Of a stretch of DNA of 64,000 nucleotides, positions 28,698 to 36,983 are shown piece after piece. The stretch lies in NCBI GenBank assembly GCA_900472625.1, contig UCIT01000028.1, forward strand, positions 22,077-86,076. Direction: 5' to 3'. Every line of letters starts with the position of its first letter. The stretch's first letter is position 1. A model generated the notes under the pieces. That model saw nothing but the letters and a program-made list of their open reading frames with translations. It searched no databases and was not told where the DNA came from. The position numbers were made by a program, and so were the translations under genes. This DNA comes from Hyphomicrobiales bacterium. Its GTDB lineage: Bacteria; Pseudomonadota; Alphaproteobacteria; Rhizobiales; Rhizobiaceae.

Positions 28698-29537
28698 TTA
28701 AGAGCTTACGACAACCGAGCGACATCTTATCGCGGATTGAAAGGTGCCGGGCGTCATGCCGTTAACCGCGCGAAAAACTCGCGAAAAGTGACTCTGGTCG
28801 AAGAAACCAGCCTCAAGGCCGGCTTCAGCAAGAGAGAAACCTTCTGCGATCTTCGACGCGGCAAATCGAAGTTTGTGATTTCGGACGTAAGCGGCCGGGG
28901 TTAGACCGGAAAACTTCTTGAAGTCGCGAATGACTTGGAAGCGCGACACTCCGGCCGCCTCGGCAAAAAAGTCTAGGTCAAACTCCGCGGTGATGTTCTC
29001 TCTCACAAGTTCCTCGTAAAGCCTCACCCGCTCTCCAGCTCCAGAGAATGTCGGCACTCTGCCGAGTGCAGTGCTATCGCTGTGGCGTAGAATCAATAGT
29101 TGAAGTGCGTCGATCAACGCCGTTTCTGCCCCCAGACCCTCGCTGTCACGCGACATCGTGTGCGCAAGATAGAAAGAGTTTGCCAGTTCGTGATCATCAA
29201 CGTGCGGACAAGCGAACTCTGGTACGCCGGTCTGCCCGAGTTCCTCGTAGAGGGAGCGCATGAGGCTAAGAGTGGGGTAGAAGGTCAAATAAGACCATCC
29301 GCCTTCTGCACCGGCCTCGCCATCGTGGCATTCTTCTGGATTGACGATCGCGATTGTTCCCGGCGTCGCTCTCACACTCTTGTTGCCAATCCTGGCGCGC
29401 TCACAACCGTCTGTTATGAGGGCAATGACATAGGTCGAATGCGTATGCAGATTATACTTATGATCTCGAAATGTCGCTCTGAGCATACCGAGATCACTGA
29501 ACCGAGGATGCAGCCAAAAATCCGTAAATTCTGCCAT
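28698..29537 (-). CDS. AraC-family regulator with AraC-type cupin sensor
   Basis: The protein has 279 residues. The N-terminal sensor holds LHTHSTYVIALITDGCERAR and NPEECHDGEAG. The C-terminal AraC domain contains FDLDFFAEAAGVSRFQVIRD (first helix-turn-helix) and EAGLEAGFFDQSHFSRVFRA then NGMTPGTF (second). It is convergent with the M20/oxoamine synthase operon and may regulate it, as AraC proteins of this type often control nearby amino acid transport or catabolism. AGGAGGAATG precedes the start on the minus strand. Nothing is odd in length. Confidence 0.88.
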   Translation of the reverse strand: MAEFTDFWLHPRFSDLGMLRATFRDHKYNLHTHSTYVIALITDGCERARIGNKSVRATPGTIAIVNPEECHDGEAGAEGGWSYLTFYPTLSLMRSLYEELGQTGVPEFACPHVDDHELANSFYLAHTMSRDSEGLGAETALIDALQLLILRHSDSTALGRVPTFSGAGERVRLYEELVRENITAEFDLDFFAEAAGVSRFQVIRDFKKFSGLTPAAYVRNHKLRFAASKIAEGFSLAEAGLEAGFFDQSHFSRVFRAVNGMTPGTFQSAIRCRSVVVSS

Positions 29538-29890
29538 TCCTCCTCCTAGAGAATCCCGCGCAGCAGCGATCGTCGCGTCATGTAAAGGGTTGTCGATTAC
29601 TCGTCACGACGCCAAAAAAAATGTCTTGTACACAATTGACGACCTTTGTGACCGCCCGATCGGCAACCCCTGCCGCTTAACGGCCTGATCGACTAAGACA
29701 CGTGTTTAGCGGCGTGTCAGCCTTACGGGCGCCGCTTTGTGCAAATCGATAGCTGTCGCCTCTCGGGCTTAAGCCCCACTTTTGCTCTGCCGCGTGGCCG
29801 GAATTCGTGCCGCCGTTAACACTGTTCAAGGCGAACAGAGCGTGTTCTGTGAACGAGTTACAACTTTCTTATTGTCTGCATTATGGTCTG
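29538..29890. other. Intergenic interval with a possible hairpin
   Basis: About 350 bp between an AraC gene start and the convergent end of an SDR gene. AGCGGCG (29708-29714) and CGCCGCT (29730-29736) form a 7-bp stem with a 15-base loop, possibly the terminator of the SDR. The rest should include the AraC promoter. No coding frame is convincing. Confidence 0.4.
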
Positions 29891-30709
29891 TCAGATGCGT
29901 GACCTAGCCCAATCTTGATAAACGCTTTCGGACGTCTCCCTTCTCATCCGAGCGTAAAAAAGTGCGTCGTCGCCTACGATGTGTCGTAAGCCTTCGTCAC
30001 TCTCGCTTGCCGCATCATAAATAGCTTGCGCGACCATTTCCTCAGTGGCTTGTCCATAAGTTGGTGGTTGCGAAAATAGTGCCATGGTCCTCTCCCATAC
30101 GTCAGCGTAACATGGAAGCACCCCGATCGAAAAAGACGATTCCTGCGTGTTAGCGATGAAGTTGGTTGTGGGGACAAATCCAGGTTCGATGAGTTTGAGA
30201 TGAATATTTTGTGGCCTCAACTCGAACATCAATCCCTCGGTCATCGCTTCCAGCGCCGACTTCGACGCGGAATAAGCTGCCATTAATGGGTCCGGCGTGA
30301 TGGCGGAACCCGAGGCAACATTGACGAAGCGGCCGCCACCCCGCTCTCTGAAATGGGGTATCATGGCCCGCATGACTTCTATCGCACCAAAGAAATTCGT
30401 TTCAAACATCTCCCGAATTGCGCTAGCTGGAGTTGCTTCAAAAGCGGAGATTATCGCGCGCCCCGCGTTGTTGACAACGCAGTCTAAATCGCCGAACCGT
30501 TTGATGGAACGATCCAATGCGTATCTAATCGACTCTTTGTTTGTGACGTCGAGTTCCAGTGGCAGGTAGTTTTCAGTTTCCAACCTGTTGGCGAGCGTGG
30601 ACTTTTTTCGGGCTGTCGCCACCACATTCCATTCTGAGGTCAAGAACTTTGCAACTGCGGCTTTTCCGAATCCCGTTGAACACCCGGTGATCAATACCGT
30701 TTTGGCCAA
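29891..30709 (-). CDS. Short-chain dehydrogenase/reductase
   Basis: The 272-residue classical SDR has TVLITGCSTGFGKAAVAKFL (cofactor loop, residues 4-23), TARKKS favouring NADP(H), LELDVTN, VVNNAGRAI, VNVASGSAI and the catalytic YSASK. It is divergent from an AraC regulator that starts 91 bp away, and that regulator probably controls it. The substrate is unknown; its overall pattern is that of the short-chain ketone/alcohol dehydrogenases commonly paired with AraC proteins in rhizobia. No other enzyme gene is in the unit. Confidence 0.88.
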   Translation of the reverse strand: MAKTVLITGCSTGFGKAAVAKFLTSEWNVVATARKKSTLANRLETENYLPLELDVTNKESIRYALDRSIKRFGDLDCVVNNAGRAIISAFEATPASAIREMFETNFFGAIEVMRAMIPHFRERGGGRFVNVASGSAITPDPLMAAYSASKSALEAMTEGLMFELRPQNIHLKLIEPGFVPTTNFIANTQESSFSIGVLPCYADVWERTMALFSQPPTYGQATEEMVAQAIYDAASESDEGLRHIVGDDALFYARMRRETSESVYQDWARSRI

Positions 30710-30800
30710 TTTCAGTCCTCCTGTTTCGCAAGTACTTGTGCTCTACTCTTCGAAGACGATAAATAGGCAATCGTCGCTAATCACTTCGAGATCGTCCTGA

Positions 30801-31751
30801 ATGGCTGACCCAATCACACAGTATCTCAACATTCTGCAGCCGAGGGCATTTCTGTGGAAAGAAATGTTGCTGGAAAAGCAGCACAAGAAAGACTTCTCAA
30901 AACACGACGGCATTGTGTTCGGGTCAGTTGTGAACGGCGCGTGTAAGTTACGCTTGCCCGATGGCGAGACGCTCTGCGTTAAGCCGGGCGATTTCGTGAT
31001 GTTAAATGCGCCAGGGCATTGGTCGATGGAGGTGGATGACACAGACGCAAGCCAGTCGTATCGATTGTTTGGGGTATGCCAGCAATCTCACCTCGGGATA
31101 CTTCGCCAAAAGACTTGCCTCGTTTTAGCGGGTCATTTCGATTTCATCTTTGCCGACGTCGGGCTGCAAACATTGCTTCTCCCGCGGGTCAGTCACTTTA
31201 CGGAAAATCAGATGGCACGCACACGCTTGCGACTCATCCTCGATCTGATTGTTGAAGAGGCCTCGGCGGACTTGGCAGGAGGTGAGTGGGTGAAGTGCAG
31301 ACTATTGGAACTAATGCTGACACACGTTCTGAGGCTGCAATCTAATTTTTCTCGCACGTTATCGAGTGGCGCGCTTTGCGCAATGGCGGATCCGCGAATC
31401 GGCCCCTGCCTCAAGCTGCTGCACAATGATTTCGGAAAGCCTTGGACGGTGCAATCTCTAGCTGCCCTTGCAGGTATGTCCCGCTCGGTCTTTGCGAAAA
31501 ATTTTCGCCGATTGGTAGGCATCCCTCCCGTCGAATATCTCACGTACTGGCGGATGACGTTAGCAAAACGCGATCTTGTTCATACCGACCGCACATTACA
31601 ACAGATCGCTTGTAGCGTTGGCTACCAATCGACGACATCATTCGGCACCGCATTCAAGAGCGTTGTTGGCAAAACCCCTGCGGCCTATCGATCTCTAATG
31701 AAGCGGTGGAGTAGCCCAGACATTCCCGGCGGCGGCGAGAGCGGATCATAG
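30801..31751 (+). CDS. AraC-family regulator with cupin_6 sensor
   Basis: The 316-residue protein has a cupin_6-type N-terminus (FGSVVNGACKLRLPDGETLC, KPGDFVMLNAPGHWSMEVD), a middle ADPRIGPCLKLLHNDFGKPW linker and an AraC DNA-binding domain (VQSLAALAGMSRSVFAKNFR, QQIACSVGYQSTTSFGTAFK, GKTPAAYR). In this subgroup the target is usually the divergent SDR, matching the gene that begins at 30709. The shared 91-bp intergenic region must hold both promoters. Length and motifs are normal. Confidence 0.9.
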   Translation: MADPITQYLNILQPRAFLWKEMLLEKQHKKDFSKHDGIVFGSVVNGACKLRLPDGETLCVKPGDFVMLNAPGHWSMEVDDTDASQSYRLFGVCQQSHLGILRQKTCLVLAGHFDFIFADVGLQTLLLPRVSHFTENQMARTRLRLILDLIVEEASADLAGGEWVKCRLLELMLTHVLRLQSNFSRTLSSGALCAMADPRIGPCLKLLHNDFGKPWTVQSLAALAGMSRSVFAKNFRRLVGIPPVEYLTYWRMTLAKRDLVHTDRTLQQIACSVGYQSTTSFGTAFKSVVGKTPAAYRSLMKRWSSPDIPGGGESGS

Positions 31752-31954
31752 CGTGCTACGACATCCACATCGACCCATCGACTGAGATAAACCGGTTGTA
31801 TGCGCCACCCGATCCCGCCAAGCTTCGGGACTTCGCTGAAGACATTCGCGACGGCGCGTTCGCATTGACTAATTATAGATCAATGATGACTTAGTTTGCA
31901 GTTCCTACCTTAGTGCCAGCGTCCTAGCCGAAAACGGCCGCCACTTTCAGTGTT

Positions 31955-32180
31955 CAGACCGACCGATTATCGATCACAGCGGCACTTGGGCTTGCCTCGC
32001 GCCCTTCGATCTTGCGCAAGTTCATGACCCACACCGTTTTCATCACCTGAAGAAGTCGGGCGCTACGTCAAGTGTAGAAATAGCGTTGGACCGTCGAGAC
32101 AGGTGGGACGCATTTGGGCGAAGCGGCCAAGCGCGAGACCCCTGCGCCAGTCTCCTTCAGCGTGTTGATGAGATGGTGTG
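31955..32180 (-). mobile_element. IS5-family transposase fragment
   Basis: Reverse-strand reading gives LKETGAGVSRL, PPVSTVQRYFYT, a stop, then MKTVWVMNLRKIEGREASPS and AAVIDNRSV. This is the central part of an IS5-type transposase (family pattern: TVQRYFY-x-W, GREASPSAGVIDSQSV). Both ends are lost. The flanking intervals 31752-31954 and 32181-32343 have no supported gene. Confidence 0.65.
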
Positions 32181-32343
32181 CATGATACCGCTTTTCGGCA
32201 ATGTGGCACCTACAGGCAGGCCGTCGACAAGATTGTGGGCGAAGGCGATATCTTCGCGTTGCCGGGCGTGCCGATCAGCGGGATCGGCAGCCCGAGCGCC
32301 TCGGTGGCGAGAGGGATCTGCCTCCGGCTTCCGTTAGGAGTGT

Positions 32344-33294
32344 TCAGCCTATCAAAAGCAATAGTTTGCCATGCGCTTTGCCACTTAAACTAATTTCTAC
32401 CGCCTCGCGCCACTGGAAGAGCTCGAATTCCTGCGAAATAGGTATGGTAAACTTCCGCTCTGCGGCGAGCCGCGCGTAGGTAGGAAGCGCGTCGTATCGA
32501 AGCACCATGTCAGGCTCACGCCCCGTTGTGCGTATCCCGAGGTGTCCCTCGTCGAAATCGCTGATGCTCATTACGCGCTGTGGGTCGCCTTCCACAAGTT
32601 GGATAAGTTCTGGCAGCAATCCAGACACTTGCGCAGTGTGAAGAACGAAATCGGGCGCTTTGCCGAGCCTTTCGCGAACTCGATTGGCTAAACCATCGCC
32701 ATAAGGTAGGACATCTGCACCGAGACCGCGAAGGCGGTCAGCAAAGGTGTTGCCCGATGTCGCAATGACACGAACACCGCGCATTAGAGCAATTTGAACC
32801 GCCGCAAATCCTGTCATGGTACCTCCACCGCTGACTAGAATCGTCTGACCACTCCGCACCCCAAGGAGGTCAAGAGAACGGACCGCAGTCTCTACTGCCA
32901 TCGGCAGAGCGGCTGCCTCTTTGAGCGCCAGGCCTTCGGGAACGGGAAAGCAGACACTCAATACAGCATATTCAGAGGCTCCCGCTGTCGAGTGATTTAG
33001 GAAATCTGGAACCCCGAAAACTTTATCGCCGACTTTCGTGTCGACCACGCCGTCCCCGACAGCATCTACCACGCCCGAAACGTCAAGTCCTATTCCTCGT
33101 GGAGCCTTAACTGGAAAGAAGCCCATGCAAAGCGCCCAGTCGGCTGGATTAAGGGCACTAGCATGAACCTTTATGCGGACCTGGCCCGCGCCCGGCAGTG
33201 GCACTTGGGCATCTCCCAACTTGAGCACATCAAGAGGCAACCCATAATGCTCCAAGTGGACCGTTTTCATCATGGCGGCACGATCGTCAGTCAT
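32344..33294 (-). CDS. Zinc-independent MDR quinone oxidoreductase (NADPH-dependent)
   Basis: The protein has 316 residues from ATG 33294, chosen for GAGGAA six bases upstream; the frame stays open further up but crosses the TetR operators. MDR motifs are ASALNPADWALCMGFFPVKA, GLDVSGVVDAVGDGVVD, LPMAVETAVRSLDLLGVRSG and the NADPH loop VSGGGTMTGFAAVQIAL, with AxxGxxG replaced by GGGTMTG. No structural-zinc cysteines are present, placing it with quinone oxidoreductases/enoyl reductases. It is divergent from a TetR gene and probably repressed by it. Such pairs often serve electrophile or quinone detoxification. Confidence 0.86.
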   Translation of the reverse strand: MTDDRAAMMKTVHLEHYGLPLDVLKLGDAQVPLPGAGQVRIKVHASALNPADWALCMGFFPVKAPRGIGLDVSGVVDAVGDGVVDTKVGDKVFGVPDFLNHSTAGASEYAVLSVCFPVPEGLALKEAAALPMAVETAVRSLDLLGVRSGQTILVSGGGTMTGFAAVQIALMRGVRVIATSGNTFADRLRGLGADVLPYGDGLANRVRERLGKAPDFVLHTAQVSGLLPELIQLVEGDPQRVMSISDFDEGHLGIRTTGREPDMVLRYDALPTYARLAAERKFTIPISQEFELFQWREAVEISLSGKAHGKLLLLIG

Positions 33295-33351
33295 TCTATT
33301 CCTCGCTTTCAACATCGACAGCTTGTCGGGACCTAGTTGGTGAGGTAAGCT

Positions 33352-33388
33352 GTCAGTCGCTGACTTAACATATATGTCAGTCACTGAC
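33352..33388. promoter_or_regulatory. Twin TetR operators between the MDR and TetR genes
   Basis: GTCAGTCGCTGAC (33352-33364) and GTCAGTCACTGAC (33376-33388) are near-identical GTCAG-N3-CTGAC palindromes, 24 bp centre to centre. They lie 14 bp before the TetR start and 58 bp before the MDR start. The arrangement fits co-operative binding of two dimers and control of both directions. Confidence 0.8.
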
Positions 33389-33401
33389 AATACGAGGATA
33401 C

Positions 33402-33956
33402 ATGCCACGGGATGGTTCACAGATACGCAGCCGTCTTCAAGAGGTCGCACTGAAGATGTACGATGAGAGGGGCTTCGATGAGGTAACCAGTGCAGAAATA
33501 GCGGCTGCAGCGGGAGTGACTCAGCGCACTTTTTTTCGTCACTTTCCTGACAAGCGGGAGGTGCTGTTCGATGGCGAGGCGGCGCTGAGTGCAACTTTGG
33601 TTGATGCCATTGCCGCAGCGCCTGATGCTCGGCCGTGGGCGATGTTGTTCCGCGCATTTAGCGCGGTGGAACCGCTGCTTGTGACAAACCGCCGGTTTTC
33701 CGAACCTAGGCGTCGTATAATCGCAGCCAGTGCTGCATTGCAGGAACGTGAGAATGCAAAGCTGCTGTTGGTCACGAGAAAAGTCAGCGCCGCACTGGTT
33801 GAACGCGGCGCAACTGAGCAGACAGCGATGCTAGTAGCGCAACTTGGGATGGCTGCGTTTGGACAGGCTTTTTCACTCTGGCTCGATAGCGAACCGCCTA
33901 GCTTTGTCGATCGGCTTACTCAAGCCTTCAAAGATGTTCACGATTATTCGGCTTAG
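33402..33956 (+). CDS. TetR-family repressor of the divergent MDR oxidoreductase
   Basis: The 184-residue protein has a standard TetR DNA-binding domain: ALKMYDERGFDEVTSAEIAA, AAGVTQRTFFRHFPDKREVL. The C-terminal part (LFRAFSAVEPLLVTNRRFSE, KVSAALVERGATEQTAMLVA) is the variable ligand pocket. Its start follows the paired GTCAG-N3-CTGAC operators, so it probably represses itself and the divergent oxidoreductase. Inducer unknown. The 155 bp after its stop contain no gene. Confidence 0.9.
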   Translation: MPRDGSQIRSRLQEVALKMYDERGFDEVTSAEIAAAAGVTQRTFFRHFPDKREVLFDGEAALSATLVDAIAAAPDARPWAMLFRAFSAVEPLLVTNRRFSEPRRRIIAASAALQERENAKLLLVTRKVSAALVERGATEQTAMLVAQLGMAAFGQAFSLWLDSEPPSFVDRLTQAFKDVHDYSA

Positions 33957-34111
33957 CAAATACAAGTTCTAATAGAGGCTCGAGTGCTCGAGTTGATATG
34001 TGGTTCTGATCTGTGAGAAAGACGCTCGTTGGTGTGCGGTCATCGTCTTTCTGCATTTGCGCTGTATGGAGGCGGCGGTTTTCGAATACGCCTTCGCCTA
34101 CTGATAGCACA

Positions 34112-34903
34112 CTAAAACACGTCGGCGTCAGAGTCCTTTGAGCCGGCCGTCATAGCGCTTGCGATTTCATCGGCAGTATTACGCATCGCATCAAGGTAGC
34201 GCGATGAAGCCTCATGGAAGTCGAGCGCGGACGCGATCCAGATCAGGGTCAGGCACGCGATAACTGTATTGTCGTGAATGATTGGCACAGAAAAACTCGA
34301 CGTTTGGCTCTTAAACCCTCGGACCCGATATCCGCAGCCGAGCTTCAACGTCCGCGACACGATCCTCTCGACCGCTTCTGGATTACGTGCCATCAGGTCT
34401 TGCGGTCGATCAGATCGCGACAAGGCGTCGATGATCGCCGTCCGTTCGTCATGTGGGCAGAACGACAGATACGCTCTGCCTGCTGCAGTGTCCAGCATTG
34501 GAAGTCTGTGGCCGACCATTCCGACGTCAAGTGAAAACGGACTAATTGGATGCGTGGATTCGCGGACAACCATCTCGTATGCATCAAATGTCACCAGATC
34601 GATTGGCCAGAGAATTTGCTTGGCGAGCTTAGTCATCGCCGGCAGGGCGATCTGGGTGACCCAGGCCGAATCGTTGAAGCCGGCGCTCAAGGATTTCACC
34701 TTGAGGGTCAACAGCCAGGTATCTTCGGCCGATTTGGTCACATAACCAAGCGATGCCAGCGATTCCAGCAAGCGATAGGCGGTCGGCCGCGGGAGCCCGG
34801 TAAGCTCACCCACTTGCTGCGCTTTCTGCGGGCCGTGCAGGTTAAGGATAGTCAAAACTTCCAGTCCACGCTGTAGGGATCGTACGGTGTTGAAGCTCGG
34901 CAA
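34112..34903 (-). CDS. IclR-family regulator, candidate master regulator of the catabolic regulon
   Basis: The 263-residue protein has a winged helix at the N-terminus (SLQRGLEVLTILNLHGPQKA, GLPRPTAYRLLESLASLGYV) and an IclR effector domain (PMLDTAAGRAYLSFCP, KLGCGYRVRGFKSQTSSFSV, FHEASSRYLDAMRNTADEIA). It resembles regulators of aromatic catabolism such as MhpR/PcaR-type proteins. It is the last gene of the 37954-to-34112 operon, 41 bp after a SnoaL-like gene. A shared palindrome (TGTTCA-N5-TGAACA) upstream of this operon and several others makes it the natural candidate to bind that site; this is inference. Confidence 0.9.
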   Translation of the reverse strand: MPSFNTVRSLQRGLEVLTILNLHGPQKAQQVGELTGLPRPTAYRLLESLASLGYVTKSAEDTWLLTLKVKSLSAGFNDSAWVTQIALPAMTKLAKQILWPIDLVTFDAYEMVVRESTHPISPFSLDVGMVGHRLPMLDTAAGRAYLSFCPHDERTAIIDALSRSDRPQDLMARNPEAVERIVSRTLKLGCGYRVRGFKSQTSSFSVPIIHDNTVIACLTLIWIASALDFHEASSRYLDAMRNTADEIASAMTAGSKDSDADVF

Positions 34904-34944
34904 GAAGTTTCCCCAATTCTCTCAATCCACGGCCAGACAGTGTC

Positions 34945-35415
34945 TCATCGTTTCTGCCCGAGCGGAAGCACCGGTACGCTACCTTCAGCTTGAAACTGCC
35001 GATGAATGGTTCGCGAGTGGTAGAGCCATCGTCCAGCGGAGTATCGATAGTTATCCTCGAAGTCGGAAACTGCGAGAACATTGGCCGGTAGAGGCGGCAT
35101 TCCGTCCTCAGCAAATAGAACCAGGATCGTCGTGCCCGTGGCCTCTGTCGGCGACACCTCGTGCAGCCGCAGATTCGTGAAAATATGTCGGGCCGTCCGG
35201 GGTCCTCGGCTGCGACGCGCATCATAGGATTCGCGAATGGCATCCTGGCCGACACTGCGACCGCCGCCCGTCACACCGTAGCTACCATCAGGCGTGAACA
35301 GGTTCTCGACACCCTTCCCTTCGAAGTGATCCACCCGATAGGCAAATTCGGCGTTGAGCGCTTCGATTTCCAACCGGATCAAAAGCCGACTTTGCCCGTC
35401 ACTGATCATGGTCAT
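34945..35415 (-). CDS. SnoaL-like/NTF2-fold protein
   Basis: The 156-residue protein has the cone-shaped NTF2 pattern: helix LIRLEIEALNAEFAYRVDHF, LFTPDGSYGVTGGGRSVGQD, RTARHIFTNLRLHEVSPTEA and the closing strand GRWLYHSRTIHRQFQ. Members include hydratases, isomerases and ring-hydroxylating beta subunits; here a stand-alone SnoaL-like enzyme seems likely. Its start overlaps the stop of the upstream bicupin gene by 4 bp (ATGA), so it is part of the same translation unit. It may isomerise or dehydrate a ring-derived intermediate, but no catalytic pair is diagnostic. Confidence 0.7.
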   Translation of the reverse strand: MTMISDGQSRLLIRLEIEALNAEFAYRVDHFEGKGVENLFTPDGSYGVTGGGRSVGQDAIRESYDARRSRGPRTARHIFTNLRLHEVSPTEATGTTILVLFAEDGMPPLPANVLAVSDFEDNYRYSAGRWLYHSRTIHRQFQAEGSVPVLPLGQKR

Positions 35416-36218
35416 AGAGCATCACCATAGTCGCAAGCGTTGTTGACAAGCCCAGGCCTGGTTAGGAAGTCGGACCGAGGCGGCGCGAATACATCGATCA
35501 GCCAACCCGTCTCGCCGCCAATATTACGGCTGGTGTGGACAACGGTTGGAGGGATTATGGCGACTGATGGTGCTCCGACCTCCCATGCTTCGTCGTTCCG
35601 CCATTGCGAGAGATCGGATGTCCATGGATAGCGAAGATGATGGACGTAGCGGCCTTCCAGAACCACTGACGCCTGTTCGAAATCTTCGTGTGAATGTGGC
35701 GAAAGCGCATTGGTATCGCGAGGTGTTTCGCGTCTTGTGAGCACGTTGATCATCAAATCGGCTGTTTGGAACAGGCGCATATTGCTGTCGGATCGAGTGA
35801 ACTTCGCGAGATCATAAACCCGGACCGGCCGAGATGGACGACTGACAACCGATGGCAACGGAACGACATCTGCCGCTCTCTCGTCCGAAGCATCGTTTCT
35901 GCGAGGTACCACTTGCAAGAACCGCGCGGCCTCCAGGCATGTTACTGTCAATGTCCCGGGAGGGGTAATCGCCAACATATCGCCTTGTATCGTCAAGCTC
36001 ACCTCCTCCGCCGTGAGCGTCAGAGATCCAGACGCAAGCAGCAGGAAAATTTCGTCTTCGTAGCCGATACTGACCTCCGCCCCGGGGTCCAGATCGACTA
36101 CGCTGACAGAGAAATTCGTGGCGTCCGTAGTCCACGATCGCATACTCGGCTCGGCTATATTCGGCGCTCGCTCGAGATAGTCATCGATAATCGCCCGACG
36201 GGCTGGTCGCGTGGTCAT
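35412..36218 (-). CDS. Bicupin protein
   Basis: The 268-residue protein has two cupin halves. The first (SVSVVDLDPGAEVSIGYEDE, IQGDMLAITPPGTLTV) lacks the usual His cluster. The second (ALSPHSHEDFEQASVVLEGR, PSVAIIPPTVVHTSRNIG) keeps H-x-H-x(n)-E and the late His, so only this one is likely to bind metal. It abuts the aldolase gene with no gap and overlaps the SnoaL gene by 4 bp. It could be a dioxygenase, a decarboxylase or a small-molecule-binding protein. Placement between a ring-cleavage enzyme, an aldolase and SnoaL suggests a catalytic role in the pathway. Confidence 0.7.
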   Translation of the reverse strand: MTTRPARRAIIDDYLERAPNIAEPSMRSWTTDATNFSVSVVDLDPGAEVSIGYEDEIFLLLASGSLTLTAEEVSLTIQGDMLAITPPGTLTVTCLEAARFLQVVPRRNDASDERAADVVPLPSVVSRPSRPVRVYDLAKFTRSDSNMRLFQTADLMINVLTRRETPRDTNALSPHSHEDFEQASVVLEGRYVHHLRYPWTSDLSQWRNDEAWEVGAPSVAIIPPTVVHTSRNIGGETGWLIDVFAPPRSDFLTRPGLVNNACDYGDAL

Positions 36219-36983
36219 TCAGCTTGCTTTCTGTTTGATTGGGGATAGGACGGACAGCGTGCCATTTCTCAACAAGGCCTGATCGGTCGAAAGGACAAAG
36301 CAGGATGCTCCGACGGATGCGTAGCTATGCACTTGCGCAGCACCGCTAACGAAGAGCGCGGCAATCTTGTCGTGGCGCACCGCAGCCGTGATAATCTGCT
36401 GGATAGCGTCTTCGACTGGCGTTTCGCCCGGATCCTCGAAACCCATGGAGAGAGCTAAATCGGCGCGACCTATGACCAGGGCGTCGATCCCGTCTACGGC
36501 CGCAATATCGTCCAGGACCGAAAGGGCGTCGCGATCCTCGATCTGAACGCCGATAAAGGCGGTATCCCCGTGATCGAGCGCATCGGCACGCGATCGTGTG
36601 CCAAAACCTGCAAAACGTGGAGAAATGGAGAAGCCACGCCGTCCATTGCGAAAGCGGGCGGAACGCACGATCTCCCGCGCCTGGGTGGCAGACGTGACAT
36701 GTGGAACAATGATGCCAGCTGCATCGAGATCAAGGACGTTTAGGATCGTTGCAGGGCGGTCATCGGGCAGGCGGACAAGCGCCGGGAATGCGCAAGCCTT
36801 CTGCGCCAACATCATCAGGTCGAGATCGCGACGGTCGAAGGGCGCGTGCTCTGCGTCGAGCACGATAAAATCAAGGCCAGTTGTCGCCAAAACCTCGAAC
36901 GTTTGCACTGAGGTGGTCTTGAGAAGTGTGCCGACAGTCGGATGGGCGGCGGATCCGCTAACGAAGAGCGTTTTCGTAGTCAC
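36219..36983 (-). CDS. HpcH/HpaI-type class II aldolase
   Basis: The 254-residue protein has the HpcH/HpaI aldolase/citrate lyase fold: FEVLATTGLDFIVLDAEHAP near residue 30, PALVRLPDD, NVLDLDAAGIIVPHVTSATQ, GVQIEDRDAL with the metal-binding Glu, and IDALVIGRADLALSMGF with the Asp. It cleaves or forms C-C bonds of 4-hydroxy-2-oxo acids with pyruvate release, the usual last step of meta-cleavage routes. The start overlaps the upstream dioxygenase stop by 4 bp. The order dioxygenase, aldolase, bicupin, SnoaL, IclR is one tightly packed operon. Confidence 0.86.
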   Translation of the reverse strand: MTTKTLFVSGSAAHPTVGTLLKTTSVQTFEVLATTGLDFIVLDAEHAPFDRRDLDLMMLAQKACAFPALVRLPDDRPATILNVLDLDAAGIIVPHVTSATQAREIVRSARFRNGRRGFSISPRFAGFGTRSRADALDHGDTAFIGVQIEDRDALSVLDDIAAVDGIDALVIGRADLALSMGFEDPGETPVEDAIQQIITAAVRHDKIAALFVSGAAQVHSYASVGASCFVLSTDQALLRNGTLSVLSPIKQKAS

